DNA of 20,182 nt, from the NCBI GenBank assembly GCA_050694015.1, contig JBOGWY010000257.1, positions 1-20,182 on the forward strand, written 5' to 3'. The notes under the pieces are model-generated. The model saw nothing but the letters and a program-made list of their open reading frames with translations. It was not told the origin of the DNA and ran no database searches. The position numbers and the translations under genes were made by a program. Shown piece after piece: positions 1-7,562 of the stretch. How positions within the stretch are numbered: position 1 is the stretch's first letter; every line of letters starts with the position of its first letter. This DNA comes from JBOGWY01 sp050694015. GTDB taxonomy: Bacteria; Actinomycetota; CADDZG01; WHSQ01.

Positions 1-645
1 GGCCTCGGCAGCCTGATCCAGGAGGGCCAGAGCTTCGGGGGCATCGACTACCTCGCGTTCTTCGGCACGGGGATGCTGGCCGCGAACGCGATGCAGAACG
101 GCGTCTTCAACGCGACCTACCCGATGATGAGCAAGATCATCTGGCAGAAGAACTACGAGGCGATGCTCGCATCGCCGTTGTCGGTGCGAGACATCACGCT
201 CGGCGAGCTGGGGTGGGCCGCGATCTCGCTCGCGCAAGTGGCGATCCCGTACCTCGCGGTGATGGCTCTGTTCGGAGTGTTCGATTCTCTTACCTCGCTT
301 CTCGCGATCCCCGCGGCGGTTCTCCTGGGGATCGCGTGCACGGCCCCCATGGCCGCGTACACCGCGACGTTGCAGACCGATGAGGCGTACACGTGGGTCT
401 TCCGGCTCGTCGTGACGCCGATGTTCCTGCTCGGCGGGACGTTCTTCCCGGTGGAGGAACTCCCGGTGTGGGGGCAGGTGGTCGCGTGGGCGACGCCGGT
501 GTTCCACGGCGTCGAGCTGATCCGGCAGGTGACCGTGTACGACCTCGAGTGGACGGCTGTGTTGCACGTCGGGTACCTCGTGACGCTCTTCGTCGGGGGG
601 ACCGTGGTCGCGATCCGCAACCTCGAGAGGAGGTTGCTGCCCTGA
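1..645 (+). CDS. ABC-2 type transporter permease (5' end cut by window)
   Basis: The frame is open from base 1 (starting Gly-Leu-Gly-Ser) to a TGA at 643-645, so only the last 214 residues are visible and the true start lies outside. It is an integral membrane permease of an ABC-2 (NodJ/DrrB-like) exporter. The family signature is visible: a Tyr-Glu-Ala-Met-Leu-Ala-Ser-Pro-Leu-Ser stretch followed by an amphipathic segment, several hydrophobic helices, and the late motif GGTFFPVEELP before the last two helices. The next gene is a homologous permease overlapping by one base, so the two probably form the membrane heterodimer. The ATPase is expected just upstream, beyond the edge. The substrate (drug, lipid or polysaccharide) cannot be told from the sequence. 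Confidence 0.85.
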   Translation, partial: GLGSLIQEGQSFGGIDYLAFFGTGMLAANAMQNGVFNATYPMMSKIIWQKNYEAMLASPLSVRDITLGELGWAAISLAQVAIPYLAVMALFGVFDSLTSLLAIPAAVLLGIACTAPMAAYTATLQTDEAYTWVFRLVVTPMFLLGGTFFPVEELPVWGQVVAWATPVFHGVELIRQVTVYDLEWTAVLHVGYLVTLFVGGTVVAIRNLERRLLP

Positions 646-1463
646 TGGCGACGTCGACGGCGACGGAGACCACCGCTCCCACGCTCGAGCAGCCCGTCTC
701 GACACACCGCGCGGTCAAGTTGGTGAAGCGCAACGTCCTCGCCTACAAGCACTACTGGATCGCGTTCATCACCGGCTTCTTCGAACCCGTCTTCTATCTC
801 GTGGCGGTCGGCTTCGGCGTCGGGCAGTTCATCGACACCGTCTCGTACGGCGGCGGGAGGATCGACTACCCATCGTTCCTTGCGCCGGGTCTGCTCGCGA
901 TCGCGACACTCAACGGCGCGATATTCGACGGTTTCTTCTCGCCGTTCTTCAAGCTCAACTGGCTCAAGACCTACGACGGCATCGTCACGACGCCGATCTC
1001 GATCCCCGACATCGCGGTGGGCGAGATCCTCTGGGCGCTGATACGCGGCACGATCTATGGGGCCGCGTTCCTCTTCGTGATGCTCGTCTTGGGCCTGATG
1101 CACTCGTGGTGGGCGCTGCTCGCGCTTCCGGCCGTGATGCTGTCGTCGGGCGCGCTGTCGGCGGGGGCGATGATCCTCACCGGCGTCACCAAGCAGATCT
1201 CGGCGCTCGAGAAGGTCATGACGCTGGTCGTGCTCCCGCTGTTCCTGTTCTCGGGAACCTTCTATCCGCTGAGCGTCTACCCGGACTACGTCCGGCCCGT
1301 GATCCAGGCGTTGCCGCTGTACCATTCCGCCGCGTTGCTGAGGGCGCTGACCACCGGCGACGTGGGGGCCGGAACGCTCTGGTACGTCGCCTATCTGGTG
1401 GCGTTCTTCGCCGTCGCCGGCGCGATCGCGATCCGGCTCATGAAGAAGCGCCTCACCGACTAG
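645..1463 (+). CDS. ABC-2 type transporter permease, second subunit
   Basis: A 272-residue membrane protein. I chose the ATG at 645, which shares its A with the TGA of the upstream permease and has an AG-rich Shine-Dalgarno (GAGAGGAGG) about ten bases before it; translational coupling is likely. The order of elements matches the first permease: a cytoplasmic N-terminus with a Lys/Arg-rich helix, a first helix near FYLVAVGFGVG, a YDGIVTTPISIPD coupling segment, four to five further hydrophobic segments, the SGTFYPLSVYP motif, and a positively charged MKKRL tail. Two related permeases in tandem suit a heterodimeric ABC-2 exporter. A hairpin with a following T-rich tract lies right after the stop and may end the operon. 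The transported compound is unknown. Confidence 0.88.
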   Translation: MATSTATETTAPTLEQPVSTHRAVKLVKRNVLAYKHYWIAFITGFFEPVFYLVAVGFGVGQFIDTVSYGGGRIDYPSFLAPGLLAIATLNGAIFDGFFSPFFKLNWLKTYDGIVTTPISIPDIAVGEILWALIRGTIYGAAFLFVMLVLGLMHSWWALLALPAVMLSSGALSAGAMILTGVTKQISALEKVMTLVVLPLFLFSGTFYPLSVYPDYVRPVIQALPLYHSAALLRALTTGDVGAGTLWYVAYLVAFFAVAGAIAIRLMKKRLTD

Positions 1464-1519
1464 GGAGCCGCAAGCAGGACAAGCAGTCCGCCCCGGCGAA
1501 GGCTCCCGCCAGGTTCTTT
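1463..1519 (+). terminator. nested hairpin with T-rich tail after the ABC operon
   Basis: GGGAGCC (1463-1469) pairs perfectly with GGCTCCC (1501-1507). Inside it GGAC (1477-1480) pairs with GTCC (1486-1489) around a five-base loop. A TTCTTTT tract follows at about 1514. The position, directly after the permease stop and before the ribosome-binding site of the next gene, suits an intrinsic terminator or attenuator. The long internal loop and the gap between stem and T tract make it weaker than a classic terminator. Confidence 0.35.
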
Positions 1520-1536
1520 TCCTCGGGAGGTTTCAG

Positions 1537-3363
1537 ATGCTGCGCCCGCGAACGTTCCTCGTCGGTCTCGTCATCTCTGCCGTGGCGGCGACCGCGTCGG
1601 TGGTGCCGAACGCTGCGGCGGAAGCTGCGCCACCGCTGCGCGTCTACGTCGTGGTGCTCGACGGGCTCGCTCCCCACGAGGTCGATCCGACCCTCACGCC
1701 GAACCTGAGCGCGTTGCGCGACGAGGGCACCTGGTACGAGGCTGCCCGCGCGGTGCTTCCCGCCGAGACCCTTCCGAATCACGCCGCGATGATGACCGGC
1801 GTGCTGCCCGAGCGGAGCGGCATCGTCGCCAACGACTACTGGATGTCGTGGTTCTCGGGGCAGCCGGAGAAGTCGCGGATGGCGAATCCGAACTTACTCG
1901 GCGTCGACACGACCACCACGCGCCTCGAGAACGCGTGCGACATCTCGACCGCGACGCCGCAGTCGAAGGGTTACCTGTGGGGGCTATTCCGAGGCGAGCC
2001 TGCGGGGGGCGCGCCGCCTGCGAACTACTTCAACTTCCCCGAGCAGGAGAACCCCGATCACCCGACGCAACAGCGCCAGGCCGACTACCACCCACGTCCT
2101 ACCGACCACGCGGGGTACATCATCGATCCCGACGACCACACGATCGATCAGACGATGATGAACCAGGCCGTCCTGCCGTGGCTCCGTTCGAACCCCCCGA
2201 CCCCGCACTTCGCGTTCGTGAGCCTGGGCGACATCGATCGTTCCGGCCATGTCGACCAGAGCGGAGCGCACACCGATGGTGGTCTCACGGCGTTCCGCCA
2301 GCTCGCGATCACCGACACCGACTCGCTCGTCGGGCGCATGGTCGACGAGCTCAAAGCGAGCGGCGCGTGGGACGAGACCGTGCTGATCATCGCTTCGGAC
2401 CACCGCATGGACTGGAGCACCCAGGACAAGGACGTCAGCCGTCCGCTGGCAGAAGCGCTCACCGCAGCGGATTACGGCACCGACAGCGGAGGCCAGCCCG
2501 GGACGCGCGAGCCCGACATGGTGGGCGAGTACTGGTCGGTCGCGGGAGGTGGAACGAACGCCCTCTACGTCGAGGAGAACGAGGACATCCCGCACGTAGC
2601 GGAGATCGCCGCCGGTGTGCCGGGGGTCGCGCTCGTGGCGACGCGCACGATGCCGGCCGATCCCACGCCCGAGATCGCCGACAAGCTCGTGCCGATGGAG
2701 AACATGGACATGATGCACGACCGCTACAACGGGGAGGTTGTGGTTTTCGCCGACCAGGGCTTCGCGTTCCGCGCGGGGAACCCGCTGCCCGGAAACCACG
2801 GCCACGCTCCGACGCAGCCGTCGACCCTGATGGTCGCCGGCGGTCATCCGGTCGTGGACGACGAGCCGCAGAGCGTTCCGGGCTCACCCGTCTACGACCC
2901 GCCCGCGACGCAGTTCTCGGATCCAGACGGGGGACCGGGCAACCTGTCGATCGCCACGACGGTCGCCGCCCTCTTCGGTCTCGGCGAGATCGACGGTGGG
3001 TACGACGGGGAGCCGTTGCACGACGCGTTCGAGGACTACGCGTTCGCCTCCCACACGCCGTGCACAGCGGCTTCGCCGGACGACGTTGTCAAGCAAGCCG
3101 TGATGACGTTGCAGGTCGTGGGGAAGGGTTCGAACAGCCGCCTCGAGGCCATGCTCATAGATGCGGATTCGTCGACGGCGATCGCCGGCGCCGTCATCGA
3201 CTTCTCCGCGACGGGGACGAGCATCGGGCAGGCGACGACGGACGGGGACGGGATCGCCACCCTCGAGATCCCGCCGCGCTACCGCGGGGCCAACCAGACC
3301 TACGAGGCCACCTTCGGTGGCAACGAGTTCTACGGTCCGACGTCGGCCTCGGCTTCACCCTGA
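1537..3363 (+). CDS. secreted alkaline phosphatase superfamily hydrolase (type I phosphodiesterase/pyrophosphatase-like) with C-terminal Ig-like domain
   Basis: A 608-residue protein with a GGGAGG ribosome-binding site eight bases before the ATG. Residues 1-30 form a Sec-type signal peptide ending in an Ala-rich cleavage region. The catalytic domain carries the alkaline phosphatase/NPP metal-site pattern: Asp42 in VVVLDG, the probable nucleophile Thr78 in ETLPNHAAMMTG, Asp234 and His238 in DRSGH, Asp288-His289 in SDHRMD, and a late His in GNHGHAP (421-423). This suggests hydrolysis of phosphomono- or diesters outside the membrane. Residues about 520-608 look like a beta-sandwich (Big/carboxypeptidase-regulatory type), with AIAGAVIDFSATG, TTDGDGIATLEIP and YEATFGGNEFYGP, probably for wall or substrate binding. 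No sorting motif or terminal membrane anchor is seen. The substrate is not predictable. Confidence 0.85.
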   Translation: MLRPRTFLVGLVISAVAATASVVPNAAAEAAPPLRVYVVVLDGLAPHEVDPTLTPNLSALRDEGTWYEAARAVLPAETLPNHAAMMTGVLPERSGIVANDYWMSWFSGQPEKSRMANPNLLGVDTTTTRLENACDISTATPQSKGYLWGLFRGEPAGGAPPANYFNFPEQENPDHPTQQRQADYHPRPTDHAGYIIDPDDHTIDQTMMNQAVLPWLRSNPPTPHFAFVSLGDIDRSGHVDQSGAHTDGGLTAFRQLAITDTDSLVGRMVDELKASGAWDETVLIIASDHRMDWSTQDKDVSRPLAEALTAADYGTDSGGQPGTREPDMVGEYWSVAGGGTNALYVEENEDIPHVAEIAAGVPGVALVATRTMPADPTPEIADKLVPMENMDMMHDRYNGEVVVFADQGFAFRAGNPLPGNHGHAPTQPSTLMVAGGHPVVDDEPQSVPGSPVYDPPATQFSDPDGGPGNLSIATTVAALFGLGEIDGGYDGEPLHDAFEDYAFASHTPCTAASPDDVVKQAVMTLQVVGKGSNSRLEAMLIDADSSTAIAGAVIDFSATGTSIGQATTDGDGIATLEIPPRYRGANQTYEATFGGNEFYGPTSASASP

Positions 3364-3414
3364 CGAACCGAAGGTGTAGAACCGGATGTGACCCCCGAGC
3401 AAGAAGGAGGAGTC

Positions 3415-4023
3415 ATGTTCGTACAGGTGATCCAGGGGAAGGCCAAGGACGCGGCCGGCCTTCGCAAGCAGTTCGATCGCTGGGACCAGGACATCAAGCC
3501 CGGCGCGAGGGGATTCCTCGGCAGCACCGGCGGGGTGACCGCCGACGGCGAGTTCATCATGGTCGCCCGTTTCAACAGTGAGGAGGTCGCGCGCGTCAAC
3601 AGCGACCGGCCCGAGCAGGGCGCATGGTGGGAAGAGACCTCGCAGTACATCGACGACGTCATGTTCCACGACTGCACGCTGGTCGATCTCATGCAGGGCG
3701 GAGGCTCCGACGATGCCGGCTTCGTCCAGGTGATCCAGGGCAAGGTCAACGACGTCGAGAAGTCGCGCGAGCTCGACCGGAGAGGTGCAGATGAGATGCA
3801 GAAGATGCGCCCCGACGTGATCGGCGGAATCGTCGCGTGGCACCCGGAGAACGGCCGCTACACGAACGTCATCTACTTCACCTCCGAAGCCGAAGCGAGG
3901 GCGAAGGAGAAGGAGACGTCCTCGACGCCGGAGTTCGAGGAGTTCATGAAGCAGTGGCAGGCGCTCGCGGACGGCGAGCCGAAGTTCCTCGACCTCACGG
4001 AGCCCTGGTACTCGACCGCCTAG
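3415..4023 (+). CDS. internally duplicated alpha/beta-barrel-like protein (two ABM-type repeats)
   Basis: I chose the ATG at 3415 because AAGGAGG lies five bases upstream; a GTG at 3388 in frame has no comparable signal. The 202-residue product is cytoplasmic with no signal peptide. It consists of two copies of a roughly 100-residue unit. Both begin with the same eight residues, FVQVIQGK, at residues 2 and 103, and each then shows helix, beta strand, helix, beta strand (FIMVARF in the first, YTNVIYF in the second). This is the pattern of dimeric alpha/beta-barrel (antibiotic biosynthesis monooxygenase-like) domains, so the two halves may fold into an internal dimer. No catalytic residue can be pointed to, and the role is unknown. 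Its stop lies four bases from the end of the convergent PHA-synthase-like gene. Confidence 0.75.
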   Translation: MFVQVIQGKAKDAAGLRKQFDRWDQDIKPGARGFLGSTGGVTADGEFIMVARFNSEEVARVNSDRPEQGAWWEETSQYIDDVMFHDCTLVDLMQGGGSDDAGFVQVIQGKVNDVEKSRELDRRGADEMQKMRPDVIGGIVAWHPENGRYTNVIYFTSEAEARAKEKETSSTPEFEEFMKQWQALADGEPKFLDLTEPWYSTA

Positions 4024-4027
4024 CCTG

Positions 4028-5182
4028 CTAAGGGTGGCCGGTGATCCACGACGAGATCGCCGGCCACGTCGTCTTCTCGGCGGCCGCGCCCGACACCATC
4101 GAGACGTGTCCGCTGTCGAGGACGACGACGGTGACGTCGAGTCCCGTGGCGCGCTCGAGGGCACGACTCGAATCGCTCGGAACGATGTGGTCACGATCGG
4201 CGATCAGCGCCAGCGTCGGTGCCTTGACGTCCTCGAGCCTCGCCAACTCACCGGCAACGGTCAGGGTTCCGCTCAATAGGGAGTTCGTGCGGAAGAGATC
4301 GACGAGATCGAAGAACATCCGTCCCGAAAGGGCGCGGTCTCACACCCAACGCGCGAGCGGGTCGTAGTTCCGTCGGAACTCAGGATCGTCTCGTCGCTTC
4401 CACGCCGCGAGCACCGTGCGTAACGCCTGCGGACGCAGGACGTGGAACGACTCCCGTAGCGCGGACGCGGGAACGCAGCCGCTCCCATCGAGGAAGTAGG
4501 CCGGCTTGAACAAGCGATTGACGATAAGAGGTTGCAATGCCCCGCGGATGCCGAAGTCGACGGGCGTTGCGATGACGGTCATGGACGCGACGGCGGCGTG
4601 CCGCCGCGACGCCGTGCGGGCGAGACACATCAAGCCACCCAAGCAGTAGCCGACGAGATGCAGGCGCGCGGCCCCCGTCATCCTCAGCACCACTTTCTCG
4701 GCGCGCATGAGGGTTTCGCAGTACGCGGTGACGCCGTGCATTGCGTCCTCTTCGCGTGGGTCGCCCCAATCGAGGAGGAACACGTCGAAGCCCTCTGCGA
4801 CCAGGAACTCGAGCAAGCTCCGGCCGGGGGCGAGATCCAGGATCCAGGGTTTCGAGACCAGCGAGTGAACGACGAGCACCGGTTCGCCGCCCCCAGAACC
4901 GTAGCGGCCTAATGTCGCTCTGCCTTCTTGCCACACGACGCGGTGCGGGCTCTGCGCGACTGGAGATTTCCTGGTGCCCAGGATCAGATCGACGACGTGC
5001 GGCCACGCGAACGCGTTCATCCCCACGCGGAACCAGAACCATCGGTACGAGCGCCACGCCCGCACCGTGCGGGACGGACGGATGTGGCGGGACTCGGTGC
5101 TCCTGGACGAGACCAACCAACTCAACGCGAATACCGCCGCGACGGCACCGATCAGAACGAGCGCGACCCGCAGCGGCTCCAT
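4028..5182 (-). pseudogene. PHA synthase (class III PhaC)-like alpha/beta hydrolase, interrupted by an in-frame TGA
   Basis: Reading from the ATG at 5182 gives 280 residues, then TGA (4342-4340), then 103 more residues in the same frame to a stop at 4028. Residues 5-23 are a membrane-anchor-like helix. The lipase-like box GYCLGG has Cys180, the expected PhaC nucleophile. The rest of the triad lies beyond the stop: Asp331 in DRDHIVP and His359 in SGHVSM, counting the stop as a residue. The flanks ARWV and DRALSGRMF align with the class III pattern in which one ordinary residue occupies this place. TGA ends other genes here, so it is a real stop in this genome. The gene may be recently inactivated, read through, or carry a sequencing error. 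A fragment from the ATG at 4318 would lack the nucleophile. An AAGGAG lies 13 bases before the start. It is probably the last gene of the operon with the VOC and FAD genes. Confidence 0.75.
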
Positions 5183-5226
5183 CCAGTCCGACTTTCTCCT
5201 TAACGCGGGGAAGCAGACTAGAAGGG

Positions 5227-5661
5227 CTAGGGGATCGTGATGCGGCCGTCGTCTCCCAGAGGGAAGTGCGGGTTGTGTGCGACCTCCCACGCGTAGCCGT
5301 CGGGATCGGCGAAGTAGCCGGAGAGTCCGTCGAAGATCGCCTGGTGCGGTTCCTTCAAGACGGTTCCTCCCGCCGCCACCGCATCCTCCATCGCCGCGAT
5401 CACTGCGTCGTCGGACTCGAGACAGATAGCCAGCGTCACGCCGTTGAAGCCGTCACCGCGGCCGGGCTTCATGTGCCCGTCCTCGGCCAGTGCCTCGTAA
5501 CCGAAGATCCCCACATAGGTGTCCGCGGTGCGGAACCAGAAGATCTCGCCGGGTACGCTGGACGGCACGACCTCCCAGCCGAGCGCCTCGTAGAAGCGCT
5601 TCGAGCGTTCGAGATCCGCGACACCGAGCGTAACGATACTGACGCGGGCGGGGACGGCCAT
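5227..5661 (-). CDS. VOC (glyoxalase/bleomycin-resistance/dioxygenase) superfamily protein
   Basis: A 144-residue protein with AAGGAGG well placed before the ATG. The fold signature is a paired beta-alpha-beta-beta-beta module: VSIVTLGVADLERSKRFYEALG at the start and LSGYFADPDGYAWEVAHNP near the end, the latter carrying the usual C-terminal Glu of VOC metal sites. The first strand has Thr-Leu where metal-dependent members usually have His, so it may not be a metal-dependent enzyme. It sits between the FAD oxidoreductase (41-base gap) and the PHA-synthase-like gene (44-base gap) on the same strand, so it is probably co-transcribed and under the TetR promoter. Its substrate is unknown. Confidence 0.85.
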   Translation of the reverse strand: MAVPARVSIVTLGVADLERSKRFYEALGWEVVPSSVPGEIFWFRTADTYVGIFGYEALAEDGHMKPGRGDGFNGVTLAICLESDDAVIAAMEDAVAAGGTVLKEPHQAIFDGLSGYFADPDGYAWEVAHNPHFPLGDDGRITIP

Positions 5662-5702
5662 CGCTCATCCTCCTTGCTTGAGTGAGGAGTGAGCCTCGCA
5701 CG

Positions 5703-6851
5703 TCACGCGCCGTTCGTCATGGGCTCCCGTGTCCCGAGCTCCTGGACCTCGTGCGCGTCGTGCAGGCGGATCTCGATGAATGCTTCGAAGCGTTGCTCGG
5801 GTGTGTTGTCGAAACTCGCCACATTCACGGCCGCATCGAGCAGCGGCAGGGCGGTCTCGGCGTGACGTTGTTCGTAGCGCGTTAGCGCGGCGTCTTCGTC
5901 GGCACCGTTCGCGATCTCGTCGAACGCCTCGGCGAGGTATTCCGCGGCTCGGAACGCGTCTGTGATCCCATCGGCCGGAGCAGGATCCTTGTGATAGCCG
6001 GCGTCTCCAACGAGTGCCCACCCCGGCCCCCAGACTTTGCGGAGGTAGTTCGGTACGTCCGCCGTCCCCACGAAACGCTCCGTCCTCTCACCGGCTCGAA
6101 CGCGCGGACCGAGGTCACCCATCCGATCGAGCGCCGCGAAGAAGTTGCCTTCGATGTCCCGCTTGACGTCCTTGAAGCGTTCGTGTCGCCACGCGAGGCC
6201 GACGACGGCGAGCTCATCGTTCGTGGGAAAGACGATCCCGAACAGGTCTTCCTGTAGGTAAGTCTCGACTACCCCGGTACTCACGCCACCGAAATACGTG
6301 TAATAGCCCGCGGAGCTATCGCCGTCGTTGCGAACGAATCCTGCCCCGGTCTCGCGCGCGACGACGGAGTGGCGACCGTCGGCACCCACCACGATGCGTG
6401 CCCGGGCCTCGAAGTCGCCGTCGTTCGTGTGGCCGCTCACGCCGGCGACCCGATCGTCCTCGTAGAGGAGCGAGTCGATCGAAACTCCTTCGGCCAGTTC
6501 GGCGCCGGCCTCGACCGCGGCATCGACGAGGATCTTGTCGAGGACGTGGCGCCGCGGAGCGGCGAGGCCGCGGAGCGCGCCGTCGAGAGGGATCTCGAAC
6601 TCGACGACATTGTCGTTCCCGAGGTCGAAGCGGGCGTGCGTGATCGGGGGACAGTTCGAGGCGAACAATCGGTCCATGAGACCCCACCGGGCCAGGCGCA
6701 TCATCCCGGGGGACTGGACGAAGTGGGTCGACATCGTGTCGCTCGGGAAGCTCGCACGATCCACCACCAGAACGCGGTGCTCCGAGCGAGCCAGGAGCAT
6801 CCCCAGCGGAGACCCGGCGCAGCGAGCCCCGACGATGATGGCGTCGTACAC
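5703..6851 (-). CDS. FAD-dependent oxidoreductase/monooxygenase (PHBH/geranylgeranyl reductase-like)
   Basis: I chose the GTG at 6851: it has GAGAGGAG six bases upstream, and the adenine-binding strand YDAIIVG starts right after it. A GTG at 6872 is possible but less well supported. The 382-residue product has the features of flavin-dependent aromatic hydroxylases and related reductases: a dinucleotide-binding turn GARCAG (8-13), a conserved Arg after the second strand (VDRASFPSDTMSTH, 30-43), GADGRHS (156-162), and the FAD ribityl-binding GDAGYHKDPAPADGITDAF (282-300). It is cytoplasmic or peripheral to the membrane. It probably leads a VOC/PHA-synthase-like operon and is divergent from a TetR regulator, so an inducer that is its substrate or product is plausible. 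The substrate is not identifiable. Confidence 0.87.
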   Translation of the reverse strand: MYDAIIVGARCAGSPLGMLLARSEHRVLVVDRASFPSDTMSTHFVQSPGMMRLARWGLMDRLFASNCPPITHARFDLGNDNVVEFEIPLDGALRGLAAPRRHVLDKILVDAAVEAGAELAEGVSIDSLLYEDDRVAGVSGHTNDGDFEARARIVVGADGRHSVVARETGAGFVRNDGDSSAGYYTYFGGVSTGVVETYLQEDLFGIVFPTNDELAVVGLAWRHERFKDVKRDIEGNFFAALDRMGDLGPRVRAGERTERFVGTADVPNYLRKVWGPGWALVGDAGYHKDPAPADGITDAFRAAEYLAEAFDEIANGADEDAALTRYEQRHAETALPLLDAAVNVASFDNTPEQRFEAFIEIRLHDAHEVQELGTREPMTNGA

Positions 6852-6920
6852 GTTTGACTCCTCTCGTAGCACCGTTATATAACGATGTTAGATAACACCG
6901 CTACGAGAGGATGTCAAACG
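6851..6920. promoter_or_regulatory. mirror-symmetric divergent promoter/operator of the FAD gene and tetR
   Basis: The arms 6851-6870 and 6900-6920 are inverted copies differing by a single inserted base. They flank a central part with GTTATATAAC (6874-6883, perfect palindrome) and GTTAGATAAC (6887-6896, near palindrome). On the plus strand TTGACT (6854-6859), 18 bases, TATAAC (6878-6883) forms a promoter for tetR. On the minus strand TTGACA (6917-6912), 17 bases, TATCTA (6894-6889) forms one for the FAD gene. Each arm therefore supplies the -35 for one gene and the Shine-Dalgarno (GAGAGGA) for the other. The two central palindromes are the likely TetR operators. Confidence 0.75.
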
Positions 6921-7562
6921 ATGAGCCCCCGAGTCGCAGACCCCGCCGTCGCCGACGCGCTCGTGGAGGTCGGGGCCCGGCTGATCGCGGAGCACGAACC
7001 GCTCAGCACCCGCCGGCTGGCGGCCGAGCTCGGCGTGTCGACTTCCGCGGTCTACACACACTTCGGCAGCATGGACGAACTGCGCCGGGCGGTATGCCGC
7101 GTCGGCTTCGAACGCCTCGCCGCGTACCAGACGAGCTACGAGCCGACCGACGACCCCGTCGATGATCTGGCGAAGCAGGGGTGGGCGTACTGCCGCAACG
7201 CGTTGACGAACCCGAACATGTATCGCGTCATGTTCATGGAGGCGCTGATCGAAGACGGGGCCGAGATAGGCCTGTACACATTCGAGATGCTCGTCGGTCA
7301 GGTGCAGAAGTGCATCGAGGCGGGGCGGTTCGATCGCGGCGACGCCTGGGAGATGGCGACGCAGCTATGGGCCGCGACCCACGGCGTCGTCGCGCTGCAT
7401 CTGGCCGGGATGATCGATGCGGAGAACGTCGATCGGCTCGTGACCAGGATGGCGCGTGCCCTGTTCGTCGAATTCGGCGATTCACCGGACGACGTCGACG
7501 CGTCGTTCGCCCGCGCCGGCGAGTGGGTCATGACGCAGTCTGCAGCGGCGGCGTCGACGTAG
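6921..7562 (+). CDS. TetR/AcrR family transcriptional regulator
   Basis: I chose the ATG at 6921, with GAGAGGA about ten bases upstream in the right arm of the inverted repeat. An ATG at 6885 lies inside the operator and would add 12 residues. The 213-residue product has the N-terminal TetR helix-turn-helix: the LST start of the first HTH helix at about 28-30, then AAELGVSTSAVYTHFGS (34-50). The C-terminal ligand and dimer domain (about 75-200) is mostly helical, with no recognisable ligand motif. Divergence from the FAD-oxidoreductase operon and the two palindromes between them imply autoregulation and control of that operon, probably relieved by a small hydrophobic ligand. Its last 35 bases overlap the 3' end of the convergent PAP2 gene. 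Confidence 0.9.
   Translation: MSPRVADPAVADALVEVGARLIAEHEPLSTRRLAAELGVSTSAVYTHFGSMDELRRAVCRVGFERLAAYQTSYEPTDDPVDDLAKQGWAYCRNALTNPNMYRVMFMEALIEDGAEIGLYTFEMLVGQVQKCIEAGRFDRGDAWEMATQLWAATHGVVALHLAGMIDAENVDRLVTRMARALFVEFGDSPDDVDASFARAGEWVMTQSAAAAST

Noticed and set aside
153..1325. Long minus-strand open frame opposite the two permeases (390 codons).
   Set aside because: Its translation is very rich in Arg, Asp and Gln, with no domain. It lies antisense to two clear membrane proteins and arises from high G+C codon bias.
1848..3581. Long plus-strand open frame (577 codons) inside the phosphatase gene.
   Set aside because: It is an out-of-frame reading of the hydrolase, made mostly of Arg and Gly, and the hydrolase frame has a signal peptide, a ribosome-binding site and active-site motifs.
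4340..4342. Selenocysteine at the in-frame TGA of the PHA-synthase-like gene.
   Set aside because: The position is not a catalytic Cys position in the family, the nucleophile Cys180 is already present, and I see no convincing SECIS-like hairpin right after the TGA.
4741..5685. Plus-strand frame of 314 codons opposite the PHA-synthase-like and VOC genes.
   Set aside because: It is antisense to two recognisable families, and its own translation has no conserved motif.
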